Made by a program: the position numbers and the translations under genes
Source of the DNA: JAZDJP01 sp043803805
Lineage (GTDB): Bacteria; Planctomycetota; JAZDJP01
Length of the DNA stretch: 64,000 bases
Assembly: GCA_043803805.1 (NCBI GenBank)
Contig: JAZDJP010000084.1
Location: forward strand, 62,001 to 126,000
Direction of reading: 5' to 3'
Shown: positions 8,187 to 17,007 of the stretch, in pieces
How positions within the stretch are numbered: the stretch's first letter is position 1
Layout of the letters: each line of letters starts with the position of its first letter
Notes under the pieces: model-generated
What the model was told of the DNA's origin: nothing
The model's database searches: none
The model's input: the letters and a program-made list of their open reading frames with translations, nothing else

Positions 8187-10704
8187 GTCGCTTTCTCCCG
8201 GCGGGTTTTTCCGGGGCTCTGCCGGGGGCCGCGGTCGCGTCCGGGGCGTCCGGGGGGGATTTCAGGCCGGCTTTCTCCTTGGCCCTCCGGTAGTCCTCGA
8301 GGTCCCGATCGATGTCCTGCACTCGTTTTTTCTGGAGTTCCTCCATGGTCACGCGCCGGCTGCTGCTGACGCTGGCGAGGTCGCTGAAGTCATCCGCATT
8401 GAAGATCAGCGGCGTGATAAAGATGTAGAGGTGGCTCTTCTGTTTTTCCTTCGATGTGGAGCGGAAGAGGTATCCGAGGAGGGGGATCTTGGAGAGGACG
8501 GGGATTCCGGTGAGCGTGTTTCGCTGGACGGTCCGGGTCAACCCTCCGATGACCAGCGTGCTGGCGTTCGGGAGCGTCACCACGGTGGTCGCCACCCGGG
8601 ACGTTTTGGGCGGAGGACTGTTGGAGTCGGTCGTCGAGCCGGTGAACTGTTCCACCGTTTGCTTCACCTCGAGGCGGAGATAATCCTGCAGGGAGGCGGC
8701 GGTGGCCGTCGGGGGATCCCAGCTGGTGATTTCCATGTTTTCCCCGTCGCCGCCGTCGCGACCGTCCGCGCCGTAGGAAATGATGTCGAAATCCCCATGG
8801 AGTCCGGGGGAGCTGTAGACGAACTCCCGGTCCCAGGGGTCCTTGAGGGACGCCTGTTCGATGTAGGGCCCCTTCCAAACGGGGACTTCCCCGGGGTTCT
8901 GGAGGAGGGCCTTCAGTCCCTGCCCGGTGGAGGGGTGCCGGCCCGTGTGCGACTTGTAGGCATCGAGGGCCGAAGAAACCAGGGCGATGGAGGCCCGCGC
9001 CCGCGTGTTCTCGGTCACCAGCGTGGCGCGGCTGGCCTCGCTGATATGGGGGGTGATTTCGAGTTCCGTCTTGGCCTCGAAGGCCGTGTAGTTGGTGGTG
9101 ACGGTGCTGGTGGTGGACGTGGTCGAGGTGGTGGGGACCTGGACCGTGTCGGAGATGGTCAGGGTGCCTTTGGAGTTGTCGTTCACGAGGATGCTGGGGA
9201 TGGCCACGACGTCCACTCCCTGGTCCTGCTGGTTGGCCTTGAGCAGAAGGGGGATTTTCGTCACATCATCCTTCCAGATCCCGGCGATGACGCCTGGCGT
9301 TGCGACGTTGGGGACGCGGCCGATGTTCCCCTGGTCGAGGGCAAGCGCGGAGAGACCGAAAAGGGTTCCGCCGAATCCGCGGAAGCTCTCTCCCGAGGGG
9401 GAATCGGCGGTGGCCAGTTCGATGCCGATGTTCTGCGCGGCCTGGTCCGAGAGTTCCATGATGACGGCTTTGATGAGGACCTGGGGCCGGCGGCGGTCGA
9501 GTTTTTCGATGAGATCCCGGATATGCTTCTCGTAGAGGATCTGGGGGGCGATGACGATAAGGGAATTGGTGTTGGGTTCCGGCACGAACCGCACGGGCAT
9601 GGTGCTGAAGGGATCGTTCCCTGACGTCGGGACGGAGTTCGGATTGCCGGGGCCGCCCGCCGGGTTCGTGGATGCCTGCTTGCGGGCCTCGAAGATGTCC
9701 GTCAGGATCGAGGCCAGCCCCTTGCCGGTCATTCCCGTTTTGGAGTCGCCGTCGGCGGCGTTGGTGTTTTTCAAGGGGTGGATGTTGAAGGCGATGCCCT
9801 CCGAGGGGCCCTTCACGTCGAGCCCGTCGAATTTCTGCCCGGTTTTCTCGTCCACGTAACCCTTGACGAGCCGTTTGATGAGGTCAATGTCGTCCTTCAT
9901 GGCGTAGAGGATGACGGAATTCGTCCGGGTGTCGGGGACGATCTGCGGCGGGGGGGATTGGCGGTTCCGGCCCGTCATGGGGCCCGGGGTCATGCTGCGC
10001 GGGGTGATGAGGAGTTTCAGTTTCTCGACGAGGAGATCGGGGGAGATGTATTCCAGCTTGAGGATTTCGTAGAGGGGTTCCGGGAGGGAGACGTCCATCA
10101 GCTCCAGCATCTTCTTGATGCGCTCGATCTTGGAGGCGTAGTCGGTGACCACGATGATGGGGGAACCGACGATCGTCACGATGTTCGCCGGATTGGTCAG
10201 AATCCGCCCGATCTGCCCCTGGGCCTGCTGGGCGTCGATGTACTTGAGTTCGATGACCTGGGTGACGAGGCGGTCGCCCAGGGGAAGTTTTTCATTCGGT
10301 CCCAGGACCTGGGAGGGATACTTTCCGCTATCGGCCACGGGCACGACCTTGTACACCCCGAGTCCCTGTTCCACCGCCGGCACGAGCACAACCCCGTTCA
10401 TTTCGAGGACGGCCTCGAACACCGCGAACAGGTATTCCTGCGGGATGTCGGGACAGTGGACGGTGACATTTTTGTCGGGAAGCGGCGCGTAAATGAGTTT
10501 GGCCCCGGTCACCTTTTCGAACATGGACAGAACGTCCTTGATCTTCGCCGACTCGAAATTGATGTCGGCCGACGTCCGATTATCCGCCGGAGCGGGGGTC
10601 GGGGCCGGGGTTGGTCCGGGGGCCGGGGCGGCGGGGATGGCTCCCAGGCAGATGACCAGGCCCGCCGTGAGGAGGAAGACTTCAGGCGACGGATACCGTT
10701 TCAT
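8140..10704 (-). CDS. gspD: Type II secretion secretin with an inserted GspG-like domain
   Basis: 854 residues, against about 650-700 for most GspD. A signal peptide (about 1-27) and a Pro/Ala linker precede the N0 domain (about 45-115) and the N1-N3 repeats. The C-terminal secretin region includes VPVLSKIPLLGYLFR and ends with a Lys/Arg-rich tail. Residues about 566-663 interrupt the secretin beta-domain, between ITPHISEA and LRLEVKQTVEQF. This insert is a GspG C-terminal domain (HTGRHPSTGQGLKALL, DPWDREF, SPGLHGDFDI, YGADGRDGGD, SWD) without its membrane helix. The frame is continuous through both junctions, so it is not an assembly join between genes. It is the first gene of the operon. 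Confidence 0.93.
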   Translation of the reverse strand: MKRYPSPEVFLLTAGLVICLGAIPAAPAPGPTPAPTPAPADNRTSADINFESAKIKDVLSMFEKVTGAKLIYAPLPDKNVTVHCPDIPQEYLFAVFEAVLEMNGVVLVPAVEQGLGVYKVVPVADSGKYPSQVLGPNEKLPLGDRLVTQVIELKYIDAQQAQGQIGRILTNPANIVTIVGSPIIVVTDYASKIERIKKMLELMDVSLPEPLYEILKLEYISPDLLVEKLKLLITPRSMTPGPMTGRNRQSPPPQIVPDTRTNSVILYAMKDDIDLIKRLVKGYVDEKTGQKFDGLDVKGPSEGIAFNIHPLKNTNAADGDSKTGMTGKGLASILTDIFEARKQASTNPAGGPGNPNSVPTSGNDPFSTMPVRFVPEPNTNSLIVIAPQILYEKHIRDLIEKLDRRRPQVLIKAVIMELSDQAAQNIGIELATADSPSGESFRGFGGTLFGLSALALDQGNIGRVPNVATPGVIAGIWKDDVTKIPLLLKANQQDQGVDVVAIPSILVNDNSKGTLTISDTVQVPTTSTTSTTSTVTTNYTAFEAKTELEITPHISEASRATLVTENTRARASIALVSSALDAYKSHTGRHPSTGQGLKALLQNPGEVPVWKGPYIEQASLKDPWDREFVYSSPGLHGDFDIISYGADGRDGGDGENMEITSWDPPTATAASLQDYLRLEVKQTVEQFTGSTTDSNSPPPKTSRVATTVVTLPNASTLVIGGLTRTVQRNTLTGIPVLSKIPLLGYLFRSTSKEKQKSHLYIFITPLIFNADDFSDLASVSSSRRVTMEELQKKRVQDIDRDLEDYRRAKEKAGLKSPPDAPDATAAPGRAPEKPAGRKRHADQTETDRPSRRRP

Positions 10705-10726
10705 GCGAGTATATCATCCTATTTTC

Positions 10727-10755
10727 GGTATAGGGCTCAAAGATACATCTACCAA
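10727..10755 (-). promoter_or_regulatory. Candidate sigma70-type promoter of the gspD operon
   Basis: In the minus sense: TTGGTA (10755-10750), a 17-nt spacer, TATACC (10732-10727), about 22 nt before ATG 10704. It lies between gspD and the insertion element, which begins 41 nt farther out. Matches to consensus are moderate. Confidence 0.45.
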
Positions 10756-10813
10756 ATTAGTTTTATGTCTCCAGAACCATATCTTTAACTATATTGGTAA
10801 CCGTTCACGGCCA

Positions 10814-10836
10814 GAAAAATCCGACGCAGATTTTTC
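10814..10836. promoter_or_regulatory. Hairpin inside the left end of the IS66 element
   Basis: GAAAAATC (10814-10821) and GATTTTTC (10829-10836) form a perfect 8-bp stem with a 7-nt loop, 24 nt before the transposase start. Being just inside the terminal repeat, it could limit read-through transcription into the transposase. That role is inference. Confidence 0.5.
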
Positions 10837-10860
10837 GCCGGCTGGACGATAGTATTCTAC

Positions 10861-12297
10861 ATGGAAGTTGCAGCACTTCAACACCTTTCCAAGGAGCAGA
10901 TGATCGCCCTGGTGGTGGCGCAGGACCGCCAGATCCAGCAGTTGCTTGATCGCGTAGCCGAGCAAGACCGGCGGATTGCCGCTCTGGAGGCCGAGTTGGC
11001 GCGGTCCCGCAAGGACTCGTCGAACTCGTCGAAGCCGCCGTCGAGCGACATCGTCAAACCGCCGGCGCCGCCCCGGGATGGCGACAAGCGGAATATCGGC
11101 GGCCAGCCGGGGCATCCACGGCACGAGCATCCTCTGTTGCCGGCGGATCGGGTGGACCGAAGGATCCCGTGCCGAATGGGATCGTGTCCAAGGGGTCATG
11201 GTCGGATGCGACCGGCCAATCTACCGCCGAAGGTCTTCCAACAGGTGGGGCTGGTGGCGCAGCCATTTGTGGTCACGGAATATCTTCGTCTGGCGTATTG
11301 GTGCCCGACGTGCCAGGAGGTCCATTACGCGCCGTTGCCGGCGGAGGTGGAACGCGCCGGGTTCTTCGACGCCCGGGCGACCGCGCTGGTCGGCTGGCTC
11401 AAGAGCCGGAGCCACGATTCCTATACCACCGTGCAGGAGTTCCTGCGCGACTTCGGCGGCATCCCGGTCTCGACCGGATTTCTGGCCAAGACCGTGCAGA
11501 AGGTCAGTGCGGCGCTGGCGGCGCCCTACGCCGAGTTGGAGGCATCCGTGCGCCGCGAGCCCCTCTTGAACGTGGACGAGACCGGTCACCCCGAGAACAA
11601 GCGGAACCTCTGGACCTGGGTTTTCCGCGCCGCGCTCTACACGCTTTTCAAGATTGATCCGTCCCGTGGATCCGAGGTGCTACTGAAGGTGTTGGGGGCC
11701 GAATTCGCTGGGGTGCTCGGTTGCGACTACTTCTCGGCCTACCGGAAGTACATGGGCGACCACAACATCATCGTCCAGTTCTGCCTGGCCCATCTGATCC
11801 GCGACGTGAAGTTCCTGCTGATCCTGCCGGATCCGGCCACGCGGCGCTACGGGGAACGGCTTTTGGAAGCGCTGCGGCAGATGTTCCGCGTGATTCACCG
11901 TCGGGAGGAAATGACTCCGGCGCGTTTCCAACGCAAGTTGGCGCGTGCCGCCGAGCTGGTTCTGTGCGTCGGCCGCCGCGCCCCGGACCGGACCGAGGCG
12001 ATGAACCTGGCCGGGCGGTTCCGCAAGCACGGGGACGCCTACTTCCGGTTCGTCACCACGCCGGGGATCGGACCCACCAACAACCTCGCCGAGCAGGCGT
12101 TGCGCTTCGTGGTCATCGACCGGCGCATCACCCAGGGCACGCGCAGCGAGAAGGGCCGCCGCTGGTGCGAACGCATCTGGACAGCGGCGGTCACATGCCA
12201 CCAGCAGGGCCGACCCCTCTTCGCCTACCTCCACTCCGCCATCCAATCCCACTTCGCCCGTCAACCCGCCCCATCTCTATTGCCCTCGGGGCCGTGA
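10861..12297 (+). CDS. IS66-family DDE transposase
   Basis: 478 residues. The N-terminal coiled coil (leucine-rich, about 8-48) and the SSNSSKPPSSD motif at about 50-60 are typical of IS66 TnpC. A zinc-binding region (CPRGH, WCPTCQEVH) follows. The catalytic core has Asp in NVDETG at about 238, Asp in GCDYFSAY at about 288 and Glu in NNLAEQALR at about 410, so the DDE triad is intact. The C-terminal IS66 tail is present and the stop falls inside the right inverted repeat. The gene appears intact and potentially active. Confidence 0.94.
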   Translation: MEVAALQHLSKEQMIALVVAQDRQIQQLLDRVAEQDRRIAALEAELARSRKDSSNSSKPPSSDIVKPPAPPRDGDKRNIGGQPGHPRHEHPLLPADRVDRRIPCRMGSCPRGHGRMRPANLPPKVFQQVGLVAQPFVVTEYLRLAYWCPTCQEVHYAPLPAEVERAGFFDARATALVGWLKSRSHDSYTTVQEFLRDFGGIPVSTGFLAKTVQKVSAALAAPYAELEASVRREPLLNVDETGHPENKRNLWTWVFRAALYTLFKIDPSRGSEVLLKVLGAEFAGVLGCDYFSAYRKYMGDHNIIVQFCLAHLIRDVKFLLILPDPATRRYGERLLEALRQMFRVIHRREEMTPARFQRKLARAAELVLCVGRRAPDRTEAMNLAGRFRKHGDAYFRFVTTPGIGPTNNLAEQALRFVVIDRRITQGTRSEKGRRWCERIWTAAVTCHQQGRPLFAYLHSAIQSHFARQPAPSLLPSGP

Positions 12298-12333
12298 ACG
12301 GTTACTGAAAATCGAATCGGGCAAGAAAGATAT

Positions 12334-13296
12334 CTACTTCCCTTCATCGGGGGACAGTGGAATTCTCACATGATGTTTGGCCACGATCTTTTTGTCCAGA
12401 AGGCAGATGCCCATCCTCCCGGTATCGATGGAATATTTCACCTCCGCGTCCGAAGCGATGGCCCGCCACGCCTTTTTCATACCTTCCGACCAGGAAATGT
12501 CATCCAAAACGACCAGGGATGTATCCTGAAGACATGAAAGGAGTTGCTGGAAGTGGGTTAAGGTTGCGGTTTCTTCATGATGGCCGTCAATGAATACGAA
12601 ATCGACAGGTTCCTGTTCGCGAAGAGTTTGGGCAAGGGTATCTTGGAAATTCCCAACAACAATTTGAATATTGTTCAAGCCGAGAGTTTGAAAGTGTGAC
12701 TGTGACAGTGAGGCGAGGGATTCCGCTCCTTCCAGAGTAATGATCCGACCATGGTGGTTTAGCAGGAGGGCCGCAGCTTGAAATGAGGTTGAAACCCCTA
12801 GGCAGGTGCCCAGTTCCATGCAGATGACGGGTTTGAACTCCCGGATCAGTTTAAAGAGGAGAAATGACCAAAAATAGGGCAAGGAGGCCCCTTGGCATAT
12901 TGCTCCGACCGTTTTGCAGACTGTCCGGATGTGAGGATGTTCATGGTGTTCGGATGATCCGGCCCCATGGTCGAGAAAGGTGATTTCTTGCCGGGAGGAG
13001 AGGCATTGTTCCCGGAAGCGCTCGATTTTCCTCAACCAGGCGTCTTCCGCTGGTGAGGCGTCATGTAGCAGCGCGGAGACTATCGACCGTGAAATCTGTG
13101 GGGGGATGTGATTTTCCTGTTGACGGAGGAGCAAAAGGGAACGTTGCCTATGTATCTTGAATAGGGTTTTGCGAATCCGCTTACGGATTCCTTTTATAAT
13201 GCGTCTTGCAAGTCGTGGCCGCGGGGTGTTCGAGGTGGACGGCGGCTTGCCCTGTTCTGGAGGTTGGTTTTCCATAGCCCATCGGCGATGTTTCAT
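12334..13296 (-). CDS. Class I SAM-dependent methyltransferase (CmcI/TylF-like)
   Basis: 320 residues. A basic N-terminus precedes a Rossmann fold with motif I CMELGTCLGVSTS, the acidic strand end ITLEGAE, and VDFVFIDGHHEE, where Asp and His could bind a metal as in CmcI/catechol-type O-methyltransferases. LVVLDDISWSEG follows. It probably methylates a sugar or small-molecule hydroxyl; the substrate is unknown. The GC content of a sampled line is about 48%, below its neighbours, suggesting acquisition. It is the only minus-strand gene at this edge and is divergent from the next gene. The start may instead be ATG 13275 (residue 8). Confidence 0.8.
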   Translation of the reverse strand: MKHRRWAMENQPPEQGKPPSTSNTPRPRLARRIIKGIRKRIRKTLFKIHRQRSLLLLRQQENHIPPQISRSIVSALLHDASPAEDAWLRKIERFREQCLSSRQEITFLDHGAGSSEHHEHPHIRTVCKTVGAICQGASLPYFWSFLLFKLIREFKPVICMELGTCLGVSTSFQAAALLLNHHGRIITLEGAESLASLSQSHFQTLGLNNIQIVVGNFQDTLAQTLREQEPVDFVFIDGHHEETATLTHFQQLLSCLQDTSLVVLDDISWSEGMKKAWRAIASDAEVKYSIDTGRMGICLLDKKIVAKHHVRIPLSPDEGK

Positions 13297-13307
13297 ATTG
13301 GGTACGA

Positions 13308-13336
13308 ATTGTATAGAATGAAGGAACGGGGTTCAA
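13308..13336 (-). promoter_or_regulatory. Candidate promoter of the minus-strand methyltransferase
   Basis: In the minus sense: TTGAAC (13336-13331), a 17-nt spacer, TACAAT (13313-13308). The expected transcription start near 13301 is only about 5 nt before ATG 13296, or about 26 nt before the alternative ATG 13275. Confidence 0.55.
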
Positions 13337-13339
13337 TCT

Positions 13340-13367
13340 TTGACATATTTTCCGTGCGGCATATGGG
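13340..13367 (+). promoter_or_regulatory. Candidate promoter of the first plus-strand glycan operon
   Basis: A perfect TTGACA (13340-13345) with a 16-nt spacer and TATGGG (13362-13367). It is back to back with the minus-strand promoter, 4 nt apart, and about 55 nt before ATG 13423. The -10 match is weak. Confidence 0.45.
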
Positions 13368-13422
13368 GCGGTTTCGATAACCAGCGGTTGCGGATCGATC
13401 AGCGCGGGGCAGGGAAACAGTC

Positions 13423-14295
13423 ATGCGGCATCACATAAGAAATGCGGATGTTCTCGAATCGAACCGTCGGTATCACGACCGGTTCGGCGGGGAGGAGTAT
13501 GACCGCCGGTGGGGAAAGGATTGGTCTTCGGAAGCGCTTGAAGCGACGTCCACCGCGATGGAGGGGGTCATCGGGGAGCCGCTGGCCCGCTTCTGTGCGT
13601 ATCTGGATGTCGGATGCGGGACGGGGCATCTCCTGGCCGCTTCGGCGTTGCGGCGCGGAAACCGGGGGATTTCTGCCGGCGTGGATGTCTCGGAGGGAAT
13701 GCTCTCGTCCAGCCGGGAAGGGGGACGGCGGACCGGGGCGAAAATAACCCTGGCCTGTGCGAGCGGGGATGCCCTTCCCTTCCGCGACGGCGTGTTTGAT
13801 CTGGTGACGGCCTTTTCGGCCCTTCATCATCTCCCGGACCCCGGGGCCGCCGTGGCCGAGATCCGGCGGGTGACTTCCCCGGGGGGGCTTTTTGTCCTTT
13901 CCGAGCCGAACCGGTGGTTCACCCGGACCGCACGCGCCGTGTTCGCCCTGCCCTACGCGATTCACCGGCTGCGGCGGCGGTTCCGACCCACGCCCGAGGA
14001 GGCCTGTCGGGGGGCGCTGGAGGGCCCGGTGGATGTCCACGAATTCACGGTGGACGAGATCCGGCGGTTCCTCCGCCAGGCGGGCTTCAATAAAATTGTC
14101 TTCCGGCGGGTCTTTTTCCTGCCGAATCTGGTAAAGGCGGCCCGGGAGCCGTTGGAGCAGGATTACGGCTTGCCGGCGCCCGGCGTCGAGGCCTTGAAGG
14201 GAATGGAGACGGTCCTTTCCGCCGTCGAGCGGCCCCTCGCGCCCCTCCTCGGGCCCGGTGCGGGGGCGGGGATCACGGCGGTCTGCGTGCGATGA
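13423..14295 (+). CDS. Class I SAM-dependent methyltransferase
   Basis: 290 residues of the Methyltransf_11/25 type. Motif I LDVGCGTGHLLA is near residue 65, with an acidic motif II (GVDVSEGM), motif III region GDALPFRDGVFDLV, then SALHHLPDPG and TSPGGLFVLSEPNRW. It transfers methyl from SAM, probably to a glycan or lipid-linked intermediate given its place as first gene of a glycan operon. The stop overlaps the flippase start by 4 nt. The substrate cannot be read from the sequence. Confidence 0.85.
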   Translation: MRHHIRNADVLESNRRYHDRFGGEEYDRRWGKDWSSEALEATSTAMEGVIGEPLARFCAYLDVGCGTGHLLAASALRRGNRGISAGVDVSEGMLSSSREGGRRTGAKITLACASGDALPFRDGVFDLVTAFSALHHLPDPGAAVAEIRRVTSPGGLFVLSEPNRWFTRTARAVFALPYAIHRLRRRFRPTPEEACRGALEGPVDVHEFTVDEIRRFLRQAGFNKIVFRRVFFLPNLVKAAREPLEQDYGLPAPGVEALKGMETVLSAVERPLAPLLGPGAGAGITAVCVR

Positions 14296-15776
14296 GGGAA
14301 CGGATGATTGAAGCGGCGCCGATGCGGATGAAGGTGGTGCGGGGGCTTGTCTGGCTTCTCACCGGCCAGTGGATTGGAAAACTCGTCTCGGTCGCCTCCC
14401 GGATCGCGCTTTCCCGCATTCTCCGGCCCTATGACTTCGGGGTCCTCGCCCTGGCGGAAAGCTACATCGGCGTGTTCGGGGTGATGTCGAACTGGGGGAT
14501 TGATCAGGTTCTCATCCGGCACAAGGGGGAGGATCAACGCGTCTTCGCGGCGGGGAACACCCTGCGTCTGGGGTCGGCCCTGGTTTGTTTCGTCCTGCTG
14601 TTTGCCCTCGCCCCCGTCTGGGCGGGGACGGATCCGGCGGTGGTCCGTGTGAGCCGTGTTCTTGGTTTGAATTTATTGATTCTCGGGTTCGCGTTCCTGC
14701 CGACGGTGCGCCTCCGGCGGGAGATGCGGTTCGGACGGCTCACGTCATTTCAGGTGGTCAACGCCGTGGTGTGCGCCGGGGTGTCGCTTTCTCTCGCCGT
14801 CGCCGGATTCGGGTTCTGGAGCCTCGTCTGGGGCGGGATGGCGGGGGTGGTTTGTTACACCGTGGGCCTCGCGGTGATGGAGCCGGGGGCGTTTACGTTT
14901 TCTTTCCGGCTGTCCGATTTCCGGGAGGTTCTGGGGTTCAGTCTTTATATGTTTTTATCGAGCCTTCTCATTTACCTCATCAACAACGCTGACGACTGGG
15001 TGGTGGGGGCGGTGTGCGGGTTGGGAGAGCTTGGTTTTTACTGGGCGGCCTTTTTCTGGGGGAATCGGGTCGTCATCGAGCTGGTCTGGGCCATGGTGGA
15101 TGTGCTATACCCGGCCCTCGCGGCGCTCCGGGATTCTCCGGATTTCGAGACGAAGGCGCTCGCGGCGTTGCGATACGTGTCCGCCATCGTTTTCCCGATT
15201 TACGCGGCGTTTCTCGGTGTGATCCCGGCGTTCGTGAATGTGTTTCTCGGGCCGCAGTGGGGGCCGGTGATCCCGATGCTTTATCTCTGGGCGTTATATG
15301 GGGTGATCCGAAGCGTCGAGAACTGGGTGGGTCTCGTGTTCACCGCGAAGGGGCGGATGCGCTTCATGGCGATAAGCGCCGGGATATTCATCCTGGTGGG
15401 CGCGGCGCCCATGTGGTTCATGACGCAGCGATGGCGGGGGGTCGGAATGACAATGGCCTTTCTCGGGACCTCCGTGTTCATTCATGCGTTTCATCTCGGA
15501 TATCTGCATTTCCGGCTCGGCATTCGGTTGAAGGATGTCCTGGGGCATTACCTGCCGCTTCTGGGGATCGCGGGGGGTGCCGGCGCCGTGGCATGGGGGG
15601 CGGGGCGGCTCATCGGATGGGCTGGCGTGACGGCCCTCGTGGGGCAGACCTTTATCACGATGGCGGTTTATGCAGGGCTGGTGCGGTGGGGAATGCGGGA
15701 TATCTGGGATGGGTTCGGACGCATACTCCGGGAAGCGGCGGGGCGTCCGTCATCGGAAGGCGCGAAAACGGGGTAG
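14292..15776 (+). CDS. Oligosaccharide flippase, Wzx-like (MOP superfamily)
   Basis: 494 residues with about 12-14 hydrophobic segments spread through the length. The N-terminal part (WLLTGQWIGKLVSVASRI, LSRILRPYDFGVLALAES) is typical of Polysacc_synt/MOP lipopolysaccharide flippases. These flip undecaprenyl-diphosphate-linked oligosaccharide units across the inner membrane for Wzy-type polymerisation. It is embedded between a methyltransferase (4-nt overlap) and a GT4 gene that starts right after its stop. It implies a Wzx/Wzy-type route in addition to the ABC exporter at 40-42 kb. Confidence 0.88.
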   Translation: MRERMIEAAPMRMKVVRGLVWLLTGQWIGKLVSVASRIALSRILRPYDFGVLALAESYIGVFGVMSNWGIDQVLIRHKGEDQRVFAAGNTLRLGSALVCFVLLFALAPVWAGTDPAVVRVSRVLGLNLLILGFAFLPTVRLRREMRFGRLTSFQVVNAVVCAGVSLSLAVAGFGFWSLVWGGMAGVVCYTVGLAVMEPGAFTFSFRLSDFREVLGFSLYMFLSSLLIYLINNADDWVVGAVCGLGELGFYWAAFFWGNRVVIELVWAMVDVLYPALAALRDSPDFETKALAALRYVSAIVFPIYAAFLGVIPAFVNVFLGPQWGPVIPMLYLWALYGVIRSVENWVGLVFTAKGRMRFMAISAGIFILVGAAPMWFMTQRWRGVGMTMAFLGTSVFIHAFHLGYLHFRLGIRLKDVLGHYLPLLGIAGGAGAVAWGAGRLIGWAGVTALVGQTFITMAVYAGLVRWGMRDIWDGFGRILREAAGRPSSEGAKTG

Positions 15777-16952
15777 ATGATCATGCGCGTGGCGTATCTG
15801 TCGGACATCCTGTCGGGGCATGACATCCGTTTCCTCGCGGGAATCGTGGGGTGCGGTCACGAGACGCATCTGGTCACATTTTACCCGGGGGCGGAGCTTC
15901 CCGCGGGGGTGAAGTCGATCCCGGGGCTCCGTACCGTCCGTCTGCGGGCGGAGGGCTTCCCTCATGTTTCCGGCGGATGGCGCGTCTCCCGGGCGGTGAC
16001 GGCCTGGCGCGGCATTGTTCGCGCCACCCGGATGCTGAAACAGGCGTTGGATGCGATCCGCCCGGATATCCTTCACGCGGGGTGGCTTCAGACGAGCGGT
16101 CTCATCGCGGCCCGGTCGGGGTTTCATCCCTTGATGGTCATGCCTTGGGGGTCTGATGTCCTGTTGTGGCCGGACCGGAGTTTTCTCGACCGTCGAAAGG
16201 CCGTCCATGCGTTGCGGCATGCCGATCTGGTTCAGTGCGATGCGTGTCATGTCCGGGATCGCATCCGGGCGATTTCCGGCGTCTCCGCGGAAAAAATCCT
16301 GGTGTTCCCCTGGGGGGTGGACTTGGGGCGGTTTTCGCCGGGAGCCCCGGCAGATTCTCTCCGGATCCGCCTCGGATGGCGGGAGGCGGTGGTTGCCGTG
16401 GTCACCCGTCAGTTGAAGCCGGTATACGGCCACGCGCACCTCCTGGCGGCGGCGGCGTTTCTCCGGGAGTCCTGTCCGCGCCTGCGCTGGCTGATCATTG
16501 GAGAGGGGCGTCTGGGCGATTCCCTGCGGGAGGACGTCCGTCGGCGCGGGCTGGTGGAGATGGTTCATTTCGCGGGACGCATGGAGATTGACCGGGTGGC
16601 CGATGCCCTGCGGGAGTCGGATATGTACGTCTCGTCCTCGTTGAGCGACGGGACGAGCTTGTCGCTTCTCGAGGCGATGGCCTGTGGACTTCCCGCGGTT
16701 GTGACGGATCTCCCGGCCATCCGCGAATGGGTGGCGGACGGGGAAAACGGTTTTCTTGCGCCGCCGGCCAACCCGGAGGCGCTGGCCGGGAAGATCCGGA
16801 TTCTGTATGATGACGAATCCCTGCGGCGGCGTTTTGGTCAGGAGAACCTGCGGATCGCGCGGGAGCGTGCCGATTGGTCGCGCCATGTCCGGACGTTGGA
16901 TGAGGCCTATCGGATGATTGGGAGTAAGAAGTCGGCGAGCCTGAAGAAATGA
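15777..16952 (+). CDS. Glycosyltransferase family 4
   Basis: 391 residues, GT-B fold. The C-terminal donor-binding half has LIIGEGRLGDSL and the EX7E-type motif LLEAMACGLPAVVTD followed by GENGFL, typical of retaining GT4 enzymes. The N-terminal acceptor half has VMPWGSDVLLW. It would add one sugar to a lipid-linked glycan at the inner face of the membrane. ATG 15777 follows the flippase stop directly. The last codons contain two AGTCGGCG-type octamer units (16930-16945), so the C-terminal tail may be repeat-derived. Confidence 0.88.
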   Translation: MIMRVAYLSDILSGHDIRFLAGIVGCGHETHLVTFYPGAELPAGVKSIPGLRTVRLRAEGFPHVSGGWRVSRAVTAWRGIVRATRMLKQALDAIRPDILHAGWLQTSGLIAARSGFHPLMVMPWGSDVLLWPDRSFLDRRKAVHALRHADLVQCDACHVRDRIRAISGVSAEKILVFPWGVDLGRFSPGAPADSLRIRLGWREAVVAVVTRQLKPVYGHAHLLAAAAFLRESCPRLRWLIIGEGRLGDSLREDVRRRGLVEMVHFAGRMEIDRVADALRESDMYVSSSLSDGTSLSLLEAMACGLPAVVTDLPAIREWVADGENGFLAPPANPEALAGKIRILYDDESLRRRFGQENLRIARERADWSRHVRTLDEAYRMIGSKKSASLKK

Positions 16953-17007
16953 TGAATGCGGAATGATGAATAAGGAAATATCATGCGGTTCGCAACGTGA
17001 TAAAACC

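Larger units (their letters stand above)
10797..12305 (+). mobile_element. IS66-family insertion sequence, single-ORF (ISBst12-like) type
   Basis: A 1,509-bp element bounded by perfect 16-bp inverted repeats at 10797-10812 and 12290-12305. They begin GTAA, as IS66 ends do. It carries one transposase gene and no tnpA or tnpB, which fits the ISBst12 subgroup. The 8 bp outside each end (CTATATTG and TGAAAATC) do not match, so no target duplication is visible. The insertion may be old, or the right flank may have been rearranged. It separates the T2SS operon from the glycan locus. Confidence 0.9.

Noticed and set aside
10789..12313. Target-site duplication around the IS66 element
   Set aside because: CTATATTG and TGAAAATC do not match, so none is claimed.
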